A stretch of 5,467 nucleotides of DNA from Clostridiales bacterium. Lineage in GTDB: Bacteria; Bacillota_A; Clostridia; Tissierellales; Sedimentibacteraceae. The position numbers and the translations under genes were made by a program. Shown in pieces: positions 1 through 5,467 of the stretch. The DNA is taken from positions 1,853-7,319 of the forward strand of contig DOON01000250.1 of NCBI GenBank assembly GCA_003514865.1. Direction: 5' to 3'. The first letter of the stretch is position 1. Each line of letters opens with the position of its first letter. Below the pieces are notes generated by a model that searched no databases, was not told the origin of the DNA, and was given only the letters and a program-made list of their open reading frames with translations.

Positions 1-816
1 ATAGGAAAGGGTCATACATATCAGAAGGCAGTTGCCGAATATGTTGAAGAAGGCTTCAATGACGGGGTTTTAGAGCAGAGACCTACAATAGTAAATCTGC
101 AGTGTGACATTGACCACCCGACTCAGACAATGGCAGATGCACTGCATCTGATAAATGAATTCGGCGGAATAGAGAACCTTAAAGGAAAGAAAATTGCCAT
201 GACATGGGCATATTCACCTTCATACGGCAAGCCGCTGTCAGTTCCTCAGGGAATAATCGGATTGCTTACAAGATTCGGAATGGACGTAGTTCTTGCTCAT
301 CCTGAAGGATATGAGGTAATGCCTGAGGTAGAAGAAGTAGCTAAAAAGAATGCTGAGCAGTACGGAGGTTCATTCACAAAAACCAACTCCATGGCTGAAG
401 CATTCAAGGATGCGGACATAGTTTATCCGAAGAGCTGGGCTCCGTTTGCGGCTATGGAAGAAAGAACAATTCTCTACGGTGACGGCAAATTTGATGAAAT
501 AAAAGAGCTTGAAAAGAAATTGCTGGCTCAGAATGCAGAGCACAAAGACTGGGCATGCACTGAAGAGCTGATGAAGACTACCAAAGATGGCAAGGCATTG
601 TACCTCCACTGCTTACCTGCAGATATAACAGGAGTTAGTTGCAAGGAAGGAGAGGTTGATGCCACAGTATTTGATAGATACAGAATTCCTCTTTACAAAG
701 AAGCAAGCTACAAGCCATATATAATTGCATCAATGATTTTCTTACAGAAAATTAAAAACCCTGAAGAAACATTGCAGAAATTAGTTGACAGAAACAAGGC
801 ACGATTAGAAAGATAA
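1..816 (+). CDS. ygeW: Knotted carbamoyltransferase YgeW, 5'-truncated by window edge
   Basis: Only the last 271 residues are present; the reading frame is open from base 1 to the TAA at 814-816. YgeW proteins are about 396 residues, so roughly the first 125, including the usual N-terminal carbamoyl-phosphate loop, lie to the left. The visible part carries the transcarbamylase signatures: DHPTQ at residues 38-42 of this fragment (end of the carbamoyl-phosphate domain) and HCLPADITG at 203-211 (second-domain HCLP motif). The stretch KIAMTWAYSPSYGKP (64-78) is typical of the YgeW branch rather than of ornithine or aspartate carbamoyltransferase. Family members form trimers with a knotted fold. 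Their physiological substrate is unsettled, and phosphorolysis of a ureido compound from purine breakdown is inferred from context. The stop codon is 12 bp before ygeY, consistent with one transcript. The first in-frame ATG, at 130, lies after the HPTQ motif and is not the start. Confidence 0.93.
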   Translation: MGKGHTYQKAVAEYVEEGFNDGVLEQRPTIVNLQCDIDHPTQTMADALHLINEFGGIENLKGKKIAMTWAYSPSYGKPLSVPQGIIGLLTRFGMDVVLAHPEGYEVMPEVEEVAKKNAEQYGGSFTKTNSMAEAFKDADIVYPKSWAPFAAMEERTILYGDGKFDEIKELEKKLLAQNAEHKDWACTEELMKTTKDGKALYLHCLPADITGVSCKEGEVDATVFDRYRIPLYKEASYKPYIIASMIFLQKIKNPEETLQKLVDRNKARLER

Positions 817-818
817 TT

Positions 819-823
819 GGAGG
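819..823 (+). promoter_or_regulatory. Ribosome binding site that decides the ygeY start
   Basis: GGAGG at 819-823 lies 5 nt before the ATG at 829. It overlaps the alternative in-frame TTG at 817, so the TTG would have no usable site of its own. This supports ATG 829 as the start and an untranslated gap of only 12 bp after ygeW. Confidence 0.85.
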
Positions 824-828
824 AAGAC

Positions 829-2148
829 ATGGCAAACTTGGATTTTAATAAAATAAAAGAAGCAGCACAGGGATATGAAAAAGCAATGACTAAATTCTTG
901 AGAGATTTAGTTGCTATTCCGGGAGAAAGCAGCGAGGAAAAAGGCGTAGTTGACCGTATAGCCGAGGAAATGAGGTCATTGAATTTTGACAAGGTAGAAA
1001 TAGACCCACAGGGAAATGTTCTGGGATATATGGGAACAGGCAAGACACTAATAGGCTTTGATGCCCATATAGACACAGTTGGTATTGGAAACAGAGCAAA
1101 CTGGCAGTTTGACCCATATGAAGGTTTTGAATCTGAAACTGAAATAGGCGGCCGCGGTACCTCTGACCAGTTGGGCGGTATTGTTTCATCGGTGTATGGA
1201 GCAAAAATAATGAAGGACTTAGGTCTTTTAAACGACAAGTATACTGCACTTGTAGTTGGCTCAGTTCAGGAAGAAGACTGTGACGGGCTTTGCTGGCAGT
1301 ATATAATTAACGAAGATAAAATCAGACCTGAATTTGTAGTTTCCACAGAGCCTACGGATGGTGGAATTTACAGAGGACAAAGAGGTCGTATGGAAATACG
1401 AGTTGATGTTCAGGGAGTTTCATGCCACGGCTCAGCTCCGGAAAGAGGAGACAATGCAATATATAAAATGGCAGAAATATTAATGAACATCAGAGACCTC
1501 AATGAAAATGATGATGCTGATGGCAAGGAAATCAAAGGCCTAGTGAAAATGTTGGATGAAAAATTCAATCCACAGTGGAAGGAAGCTCGATTCTTAGGCC
1601 GAGGCACGGTTACAACTTCACAGATATTCTTTACTTCTCCAAGCCGTTGTGCAGTTGCAGATTCATGCTCAATTTCATTAGACCGACGTATGACTGCCGG
1701 AGAAACATGGGAAAGCTGTCTTGAAGAAATCCGCCAGCTTCCTGCGGTTAAAAAATACAATGCAACTGTCAGCATGTATGATTATGACAGACCAAGCTAT
1801 ACAGGCTTAGTATATCCTATCGAATGCTACTTCCCGACTTGGGTAATTCCTGAAGATCACGAAGTTACGAAAGCAACGGAAGAAGCATATACAAATCTTT
1901 ATGGCACAATACGCAGCGGTTCACCTGAAACCGATGAAATGAGAAGGGTTCGTCCTCTTACTGACAAATGGACCTTCTCTACAAACGGAGTTTCAATCAT
2001 GGGACGCAACGGTATTCCTGTTATAGGCTTCGGGCCGGGAGCAGAAGCACAGGCTCATGCACCTAACGAAAAGACCTGGAAGGAAGACTTAGTTAAATGC
2101 GCTGCAGTTTATGCCGCACTTCCAACAATATACACAGAAGGCAAATAG
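829..2148 (+). CDS. ygeY: YgeY family selenium metabolism-linked hydrolase (M20 metallopeptidase superfamily)
   Basis: A 439-residue cytoplasmic zinc-dependent amidohydrolase of the M20/ArgE/DapE superfamily. The metal and catalytic residues are all visible: H80 and D82 in DAHIDTVG, bridging D113 in [10 protein letters not shown], general base E148 with E149 in [10 protein letters not shown]174 in STEPTDG, and H410 in [12 protein letters not shown] near the C-terminus. The inserted dimerisation domain starts around residue 185 ([16 protein letters not shown], with H200). The pattern and length match the YgeY family, which co-occurs with selenium-dependent molybdenum hydroxylases and purine catabolism genes. 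The exact substrate is not known from sequence; a linear ureido or carbamoyl-amino acid, or a diaminopropionate derivative, is inferred from context. The start is ATG 829, 5 nt after GGAGG. A TTG at 817 would add four residues (MEED) but overlaps the ribosome binding site. No signal peptide or membrane segment is visible. DapE/ArgE-like deacylases are the alternative, but neighbours and motif wording favour YgeY. Confidence 0.94.
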   Translation: MANLDFNKIKEAAQGYEKAMTKFLRDLVAIPGESSEEKGVVDRIAEEMRSLNFDKVEIDPQGNVLGYMGTGKTLIGFDAHIDTVGIGNRANWQFDPYEGFESETEIGGRGTSDQLGGIVSSVYGAKIMKDLGLLNDKYTALVVGSVQEEDCDGLCWQYIINEDKIRPEFVVSTEPTDGGIYRGQRGRMEIRVDVQGVSCHGSAPERGDNAIYKMAEILMNIRDLNENDDADGKEIKGLVKMLDEKFNPQWKEARFLGRGTVTTSQIFFTSPSRCAVADSCSISLDRRMTAGETWESCLEEIRQLPAVKKYNATVSMYDYDRPSYTGLVYPIECYFPTWVIPEDHEVTKATEEAYTNLYGTIRSGSPETDEMRRVRPLTDKWTFSTNGVSIMGRNGIPVIGFGPGAEAQAHAPNEKTWKEDLVKCAAVYAALPTIYTEGK

Positions 2149-2169
2149 ATTAAAAAATTTAACAGGCAT

Positions 2170-2217
2170 GGACGGGGTATCCGTCCCCGGACGTGTATGC
2201 TATAACCCCATTTTTTT
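2170..2217 (+). terminator. Possible intrinsic terminator or attenuator between ygeY and ygfK
   Basis: GGGGT at 2174-2178 can pair with ACCCC at 2205-2209, which is followed by A and a run of seven T (2211-2217), the layout of a Rho-independent terminator. The enclosed loop is long (26 nt) and can hold an inner stem TCCG/CGGA (2180-2183 with 2188-2191). A competing and locally stronger hairpin, GGACGG/CCGTCC (2170-2175 with 2181-2186), uses part of the same GGGG run, so the two folds exclude each other. This is the arrangement expected of an attenuator. The five-pair closing stem with its large loop is not a textbook strong terminator, so partial read-through is likely if it works at all. Confidence 0.35.
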
Positions 2218-2218
2218 G

Positions 2219-2310
2219 ACTGGAAGGAGAAGAAATGGCGGTAGGTCAACCGCAACGAGTTCCCAAAGTATGCGACCAGAGGGAGCGTATACTTTGGTGA
2301 ACGAGCCGGT
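2219..2310 (+). promoter_or_regulatory. Candidate structured RNA leader upstream of ygfK, family unknown
   Basis: This segment folds as a closed multi-stem unit. A closing stem ACTGG/CCGGT (2219-2223 with 2306-2310, one G-U pair) encloses two adjacent hairpins: GCGGT/ACCGC (2238-2242 with 2249-2253, loop AGGTCA) and a long one at 2259-2302. The loop bases GGT (2244-2246) can pair with ACC (2275-2277) in the other loop, a possible kissing contact. CTGG (2220-2223) could alternatively pair with CCAG (2276-2279). The hexamer AACGAG occurs twice, at 2254-2259 and 2300-2305, both in the junction region. It lies just before the ygfK ribosome binding site. I could not match it to the molybdenum-cofactor, purine, xanthine, THF, guanidine or T-box consensus as I remember them. 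A riboswitch or protein-bound leader is inference from fold and position only. Confidence 0.4.
2259..2302 (+). repeat. Long imperfect inverted repeat (hairpin) upstream of ygfK
   Basis: Bases 2259-2274 (GTTCCCAAAGTATGCG) are complementary to 2286-2302. They form about 16 pairs with one bulged T at 2298 and one G-T wobble (2272/2288). The loop is 11 bases (ACCAGAGGGAG). It is not followed by a T run, so it is not a simple terminator. It may be a helix of a regulatory RNA or a palindromic interspersed element. No second copy was seen in this window. Confidence 0.75.
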
Positions 2311-2323
2311 GATTATATAAATG

Positions 2324-2329
2324 AAAGGA
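2324..2329 (+). promoter_or_regulatory. Ribosome binding site of ygfK
   Basis: AAAGGA lies 5 nt before the ATG at 2335. It is weaker than the GGAGG-type sites of the other genes here. It is the only purine-rich site serving 2335, and the N-terminal wording MSDIM from that ATG agrees with the family (E. coli begins MGDIM), which supports this start over the ATG at 2347. Confidence 0.65.
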
Positions 2330-2334
2330 TTAAT

Positions 2335-4056
2335 ATGAGCGATATAATGAAATCTCTATCATTTGAATATATTATTGAAGACTGCCTTCAAGATTATTAT
2401 ACAAAAGGAAGAATCCTTGAAATAGATAAAAAGGATTTTTTCACAGATGTCAATGATAATTATAAGAGCATATTCAACGGAGAATATCTGAGATACCCGG
2501 TGGGACCTGCAGCAGGACCTCACACTCAGCTTGCTCAGAATTTATTGTCTGCATATCTGACAGGGGCAAGGTTTTTTGAGCTTAAGACAGTGCAGATAAT
2601 TGACGGTAAGGAAATGCAGTCCATGATCGAGAAGCCTTGCATCGATGTTAAAAATGTGGGATACAATGTTGAGTGGTCAACGGAGCTTACAGTTGAACAG
2701 GCTGCGGCCGAATATATAAAGGGTTCAGTGCTTTTGCAGGCAATGGGGGTTGAGTTAGGATTATCCGATGTGAAGGATTTTGTTTTCAATATAAGTGTGG
2801 GATACACGCTTGAGGGAATACAATCAAAAAAAATCACAGACTTCATAGATAATTTAAAAGAATCAAAAGACACCGAAGTATTTATAGAATGCATAAGAGT
2901 TTTAAAAGATAATATAAGTAAATTTAAAAGACTGAAGACTGAAGACATAGACGCGATTTCTTCCAATATCACAAATACTGTTACATTGTCAACCATGCAC
3001 GGAGCAAAGCCGGAAGAAATAATCGATATTGTTAAGTACTTAACTGAAAATAAAAAAATCAATACTTTTATAAAATGTAATCCTACTTTACTGGGATATG
3101 AAAGTGTTAGAAAAGTACTGGATGATTTAGGATACACTGATGTAGTGATAAGAAAAGAAGATTTTGAAAATGATTTGAAATTTGACATGGCTGTTGACAT
3201 AGTCAAGGAATTAAAAAGACTTGGAAAAGAAAACGGAGTGTTTGTGGGAATAAAGCTGACGAACACGCTGCCTGTATATAATTCGAGAAAAGTTCTCCCG
3301 GGTGAAAGTATGTATTTGTCGGGAAAACCATTGTACCCAATAGCTATGGGCGTGGCCGCTATGTTTGCGGAAGCACTGGAGGGTGATATTCATATGTCTC
3401 TGTCCGGAGGCATAGACAAAAATAATATCACAGATGTTCTTAAGACAGGGATTTCTCCCCTTACGGTATCGACGCTGCTGCTTAAGCCGGGAGGATACAA
3501 AAATATTAAGTCTCTGATGGATAAAGTTTCAGCGGAGCAAATTGAAATCGGGAATCTGAATGTGGACGCTGTGAAAGCCGCTGCAGAAAATTCGAAAAAT
3601 GACAGCAGCTATAAAAATAAGGGGGATGGAAGACTTCTTGAGGATACTCTTCCAACGTATGACTGCTTTAAGATTAACTGCGGAATATGTGTTGATGTTT
3701 GCCCCAACCGTGCAAATATGAGAGTTTATGACGACAGATTTGATGCTGCTTATCAGATAGTTCATATAGAAAACAGATGCAATGAATGTGACAACTGCCA
3801 TACATTCTGCACCAGAGGAGGTTTTCCTTATCTGAAAAAGGTGACGCTTTTCGCCGATAAAACGGAGTTTGAAGAATCTGAAAATACAGGGATTCTTAAA
3901 ATAGGAGATACAAGGTTTCTTTTAAGAGATGAGTATAAAAAAGAATATATCTATGACTTTAACAATGCGTCAGGTGACAGAAAGCCAATGGAAAAAATAC
4001 TTGAAACAATGATAAATGAATATCCGTATTTAATGAAGCGGGAATGTGAATCCTAG
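2335..4056 (+). CDS. ygfK: Short YgfK-type iron-sulfur protein (putative selenate reductase subunit) lacking the central FAD/NAD(P)H module
   Basis: A 573-residue cytoplasmic redox protein. Residues 1 to about 440 are the dihydroorotate/dihydropyrimidine-dehydrogenase-like TIM-barrel part of YgfK: PVGPAAGPHTQ (55-65), ELKTVQI, PCID...EWSTELT, LSTMHG (to 223), KCNPTLLGY, GIKLTNTLP (305-313), LSGG (356-359) and LKPGGY (383-388). Residues 444-500 match the extreme C-terminus of E. coli YgfK: C449-x2-C452-x3-C456-PNRAN, then C482-x2-C485-x2-C488-x3-C492, expected to hold two [4Fe-4S] clusters. E. coli YgfK has about 1030 residues. The GltD-like part between these two regions (an N-terminal iron-sulfur segment plus FAD and NAD(P) Rossmann domains) is absent: no GxGxxG motif occurs, and LPTYDC (439-444) runs almost directly into CVDVCPNRAN. 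The frame is continuous, with no stop or frameshift at the junction. Family role: genetically linked to selenate reduction and anaerobic purine catabolism; the actual reaction is unproven. An electron partner encoded elsewhere is inferred. It is preceded by the structured intergenic region and followed 34 bp later by carbamate kinase. Confidence 0.9.
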   Translation: MSDIMKSLSFEYIIEDCLQDYYTKGRILEIDKKDFFTDVNDNYKSIFNGEYLRYPVGPAAGPHTQLAQNLLSAYLTGARFFELKTVQIIDGKEMQSMIEKPCIDVKNVGYNVEWSTELTVEQAAAEYIKGSVLLQAMGVELGLSDVKDFVFNISVGYTLEGIQSKKITDFIDNLKESKDTEVFIECIRVLKDNISKFKRLKTEDIDAISSNITNTVTLSTMHGAKPEEIIDIVKYLTENKKINTFIKCNPTLLGYESVRKVLDDLGYTDVVIRKEDFENDLKFDMAVDIVKELKRLGKENGVFVGIKLTNTLPVYNSRKVLPGESMYLSGKPLYPIAMGVAAMFAEALEGDIHMSLSGGIDKNNITDVLKTGISPLTVSTLLLKPGGYKNIKSLMDKVSAEQIEIGNLNVDAVKAAAENSKNDSSYKNKGDGRLLEDTLPTYDCFKINCGICVDVCPNRANMRVYDDRFDAAYQIVHIENRCNECDNCHTFCTRGGFPYLKKVTLFADKTEFEESENTGILKIGDTRFLLRDEYKKEYIYDFNNASGDRKPMEKILETMINEYPYLMKRECES

Positions 4057-4078
4057 CCTTAAATAACGTGAATAAAAC

Positions 4079-4083
4079 GGAGG
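4079..4083 (+). promoter_or_regulatory. Ribosome binding site of carbamate kinase gene
   Basis: GGAGG lies 7 nt before ATG 4091, a strong site with near-ideal spacing. The surrounding 34-bp gap after ygfK contains no terminator-like hairpin, so read-through from ygfK is expected. Confidence 0.8.
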
Positions 4084-4090
4084 AAGTATA

Positions 4091-5023
4091 ATGAATAAGA
4101 AAATAGTGATAGCATTGGGCGGAAATGCTCTGGGAAACACGCTGGCAGAGCAGATGGAGGCTGTAAAGCATACTTCCAAGGCAATTGCAGATCTGGTTGA
4201 GGCCGGATATGATGTTATTGTTGCTCACGGAAACGGACCCCAGGTGGGAATGATAAACAACGCATTTACAGAATACGGAAAGATCGACCTTAAGTTTCCG
4301 TTTATGCCTTTGTCCATGTGTGTGGCAATGAGTCAGGCATATATTGGCTATGACCTGCAAAATGCGTTGCGTGAGGAGCTGCTTGACAGAGGAATAAAAA
4401 AATCGGTGGCATCAATAATTACACAGGTGGTTGTGGATGAAAAGGACCCTGCATTTGAAAGACCGACTAAGCCCATAGGTCCCTTTATGACCGAGCAGGA
4501 GGCTGAAGCCGCACGGTCAAGGGGCATGGTAGTAGTGGAGGATTCCGGTCGAGGATACAGAAGGGTCGTCGCTTCTCCGAAGCCTAAGGATATAGTTGAA
4601 ATTGAAACAATTGAGGCTCTGGTAAAAGGCGGAGAAATCGTTATCGCATGCGGAGGCGGAGGAATACCTGTTGTAAGGGACGGCAATCATTTAAAAGGTC
4701 TTGGCGCCGTTATAGACAAAGATTTTGCAAGCTCATTGATGGCACAACTTATTGATGCGGACAGCTTTGTTGTTCTGACTGCCGTTGAAAAGGTTGCAAT
4801 TAAATTTGGGAAGCCTGAGCAGGAATGGTTGGATGACCTGAATATGGATCAGGCTGAAAAATATATTGAAGACAAAGAATTTGCAGAAGGTTCAATGCTT
4901 CCTAAGGTCAGAGCGGCAATGTCATTTGCAGCTTCAAAACCGGGTAGAAAGGCTCTCATCACATCACTTGAAAAGGCAGCTGACGGACTGGCAGGCAGGA
5001 CCGGAACATGGATACATTCATAG
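4091..5023 (+). CDS. arcC: Carbamate kinase (ArcC/YqeA family)
   Basis: A 310-residue cytoplasmic enzyme of the amino-acid-kinase fold, full length for the family. It transfers phosphate between carbamoyl phosphate and ADP, giving ATP, CO2 and ammonia in the catabolic direction. Visible motifs: ALGGNALG (8-15, phosphate-binding loop), AHGNGPQVG (45-53), ACGGGGIPVV (186-195), VIDKD (207-211), LTAVEKV (229-235, nucleotide site) and GSMLPKVRAA (267-276). The start at ATG 4091 gives the canonical MNKKIVIALGGNAL N-terminus and has GGAGG 7 nt upstream. In this operon it most likely uses carbamoyl phosphate released by the YgeW transferase, giving substrate-level ATP from purine or ureide fermentation, rather than serving an arginine deiminase pathway: no arcA or arcB is visible. 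In E. coli the equivalent gene in the same cluster is named yqeA. Function is secure; the pathway assignment is inference from neighbours. Confidence 0.95.
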   Translation: MNKKIVIALGGNALGNTLAEQMEAVKHTSKAIADLVEAGYDVIVAHGNGPQVGMINNAFTEYGKIDLKFPFMPLSMCVAMSQAYIGYDLQNALREELLDRGIKKSVASIITQVVVDEKDPAFERPTKPIGPFMTEQEAEAARSRGMVVVEDSGRGYRRVVASPKPKDIVEIETIEALVKGGEIVIACGGGGIPVVRDGNHLKGLGAVIDKDFASSLMAQLIDADSFVVLTAVEKVAIKFGKPEQEWLDDLNMDQAEKYIEDKEFAEGSMLPKVRAAMSFAASKPGRKALITSLEKAADGLAGRTGTWIHS

Positions 5024-5026
5024 ATT

Positions 5027-5032
5027 AAGGAG
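5027..5032 (+). promoter_or_regulatory. Ribosome binding site of ssnA
   Basis: AAGGAG lies 6 nt before the ATG at 5039. The nearer ATG at 5034 opens only a two-codon frame (ATG CAA TGA), so 5039 is the start. The gap after carbamate kinase is 15 bp, indicating tight operon packing. Confidence 0.8.
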
Positions 5033-5038
5033 CATGCA

Positions 5039-5467
5039 ATGATTATAGGCAACGGAAAAGTTATTACCAATGATTCATTCAACACTTATATTGAAAACGG
5101 AGCAATTCTTGTTGTAGGCAATGTTATTGAGGATGTAGGAAATTGTGATGATATAAGGAATAAATACCCTTTGGAGGAATTCACGGACGTGAGAGGAAGG
5201 GTAATAATGCCGGGCATGATATGTGCCCACAGCCATATATACAGTGCTTATGCACGAGGAATGTCTGTTTCAAGGCCAACCACTGATTTTTTCACGGTTC
5301 TCGAAAACCTCTGGTGGAACCTCGACAGGAAGCTTACGCTTGAAGATGTAAAGCTCAATGCACTGACAACTTATATAGAATCAATCCAAAATGGGGTAAC
5401 AACCCTCATAGACCATCATTCAGGACCTAATTCGGCGGAAGGAAGTCTGTTTACTATTGCAGATGCA
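5039..5467 (+). CDS. ssnA: Putative aminohydrolase SsnA, 3'-truncated by window edge
   Basis: The first 143 residues of a metal-dependent amidohydrolase-superfamily protein; the frame is open to the last base. SsnA proteins are about 440 residues, so two-thirds lie beyond the window. The N-terminus (MIIGNGKVIT...) is the small beta-sandwich domain, and GRVIMPGMICAHSHIYSAYARGM (residues 53-75) contains the metal-binding H64-x-H66 that opens the TIM barrel. The strings LENLWWNLDRKLT (88-100) and TTLIDHHSGP (121-130) closely resemble E. coli SsnA (LKNLWWRLDRAL, SVIDHHASP), which separates it from guanine deaminase or chlorohydrolase relatives. Family members are thought to deaminate or hydrolyse a purine-derived or heterocyclic intermediate; the true substrate is not known. 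It follows carbamate kinase by 15 bp, and in E. coli it directly follows ygfK. The downstream metal ligands cannot be checked here. Confidence 0.93.
   Translation, partial: MIIGNGKVITNDSFNTYIENGAILVVGNVIEDVGNCDDIRNKYPLEEFTDVRGRVIMPGMICAHSHIYSAYARGMSVSRPTTDFFTVLENLWWNLDRKLTLEDVKLNALTTYIESIQNGVTTLIDHHSGPNSAEGSLFTIADA

Noticed and set aside
817..828. TTG at 817 as the ygeY start
   Set aside because: The TTG overlaps its own GGAGG, whereas the ATG at 829 has that site 5 nt upstream and gives a family-like N-terminus.
2198..2206. Extended -10-like sequence TGCTATAAC as an internal promoter for ygfK
   Set aside because: No acceptable -35 at 16-18 bp upstream, and the predicted start would fall in the T run. 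The TTGACT at 2216 likewise lacks a -10 at the right distance.
2219..2310. Molybdenum-cofactor riboswitch
   Set aside because: It would fit the pathway, and short strings such as GGTCAAC and GAAGAAATG look similar to the E. coli moaA leader. However, the conserved CCTCCCG and CTGGAAAGG parts and the stem order as I remember them are absent. A covariance search would settle it.
2111..2320. A 69-codon + strand frame overlapping the ygeY 3' end and the intergenic region
   Set aside because: It starts inside ygeY in another frame, has no ribosome binding site, and its translation is low-complexity and simply reads through the terminator-like T run and the hairpins. No family resemblance that I can recognise.
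2149..2334. tRNA, T-box or CRISPR in the intergenic region
   Set aside because: No T-arm or cloverleaf, no TGG-bulge T-box core, and no repeat-spacer periodicity.
2321..2338. Five-codon frame ATG...TGA overlapping the ygfK start codon
   Set aside because: No ribosome binding site precedes it, and such a short overlap is easily due to chance; it only contains the ygfK ribosome site.
2535..3266. Long antisense frame of 243 codons inside ygfK (with several others opposite ygeW, ygeY and arcC)
   Set aside because: Translations are serine- and phenylalanine-rich shadows of well-supported genes, without recognisable motifs or ribosome binding sites.
3640..3720. Frameshift or pseudogene explanation for the short YgfK
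   Set aside because: The frame is continuous across the junction, all eight cluster cysteines and the downstream tail are intact, and no remnant of the missing module is visible in other frames after 4056, where arcC follows in 34 bp.

Overview
The window is a fragment of a selenium-linked anaerobic purine/ureide catabolism operon, the ygeW-ygeY-ygfK-arcC-ssnA family of clusters best known from Escherichia coli and anaerobic Firmicutes. All genes lie on the + strand. The moderately low GC content, frequent ATA and AGA codons, strong GGAGG-type ribosome binding sites and tight gene packing suggest an anaerobic, low-GC Firmicute (Clostridia or Tissierellia). That placement is inference; there is no rRNA or other taxonomic marker.

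Layout: 1-816 is the 3' two-thirds of ygeW (knotted carbamoyltransferase), open at the left edge. After a 12-bp gap comes ygeY (829-2148), an M20-family metallohydrolase. A 186-bp gap follows (2149-2334). It is the only sizeable non-coding stretch. It holds a possible attenuator or terminator ending in a T7 run, then a well-folded 92-nt segment containing a long imperfect hairpin. Next come ygfK (2335-4056), carbamate kinase (4091-5023) and the 5' end of ssnA (5039 to the right edge).

How the genes may work together (family knowledge plus inference): the purine ring is opened and broken down to ureido/carbamoyl intermediates. YgeW-type transferases are thought to perform phosphorolysis of a carbamoyl-amino compound to carbamoyl phosphate, and the carbamate kinase can then make ATP from it. 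YgeY and SsnA are hydrolases acting on purine-derived or ureide intermediates, and YgfK supplies redox chemistry. The diaminopropionate ammonia-lyase (ygeX/dpaL) and hydantoinase (hyuA) genes that sit among these genes in E. coli are absent from the visible part.

Two things stand out. First, YgfK is only 573 residues against roughly 1030 in E. coli. The dihydroorotate-dehydrogenase-like N-terminal part and the C-terminal two-[4Fe-4S] part are both present and intact, but the whole central GltD-like FAD/NAD(P)H module is missing, joined cleanly in frame. Second, the structured ygeY-ygfK intergenic region looks like a cis-regulatory RNA or a mobile palindromic element. I could not match it to a family I know.
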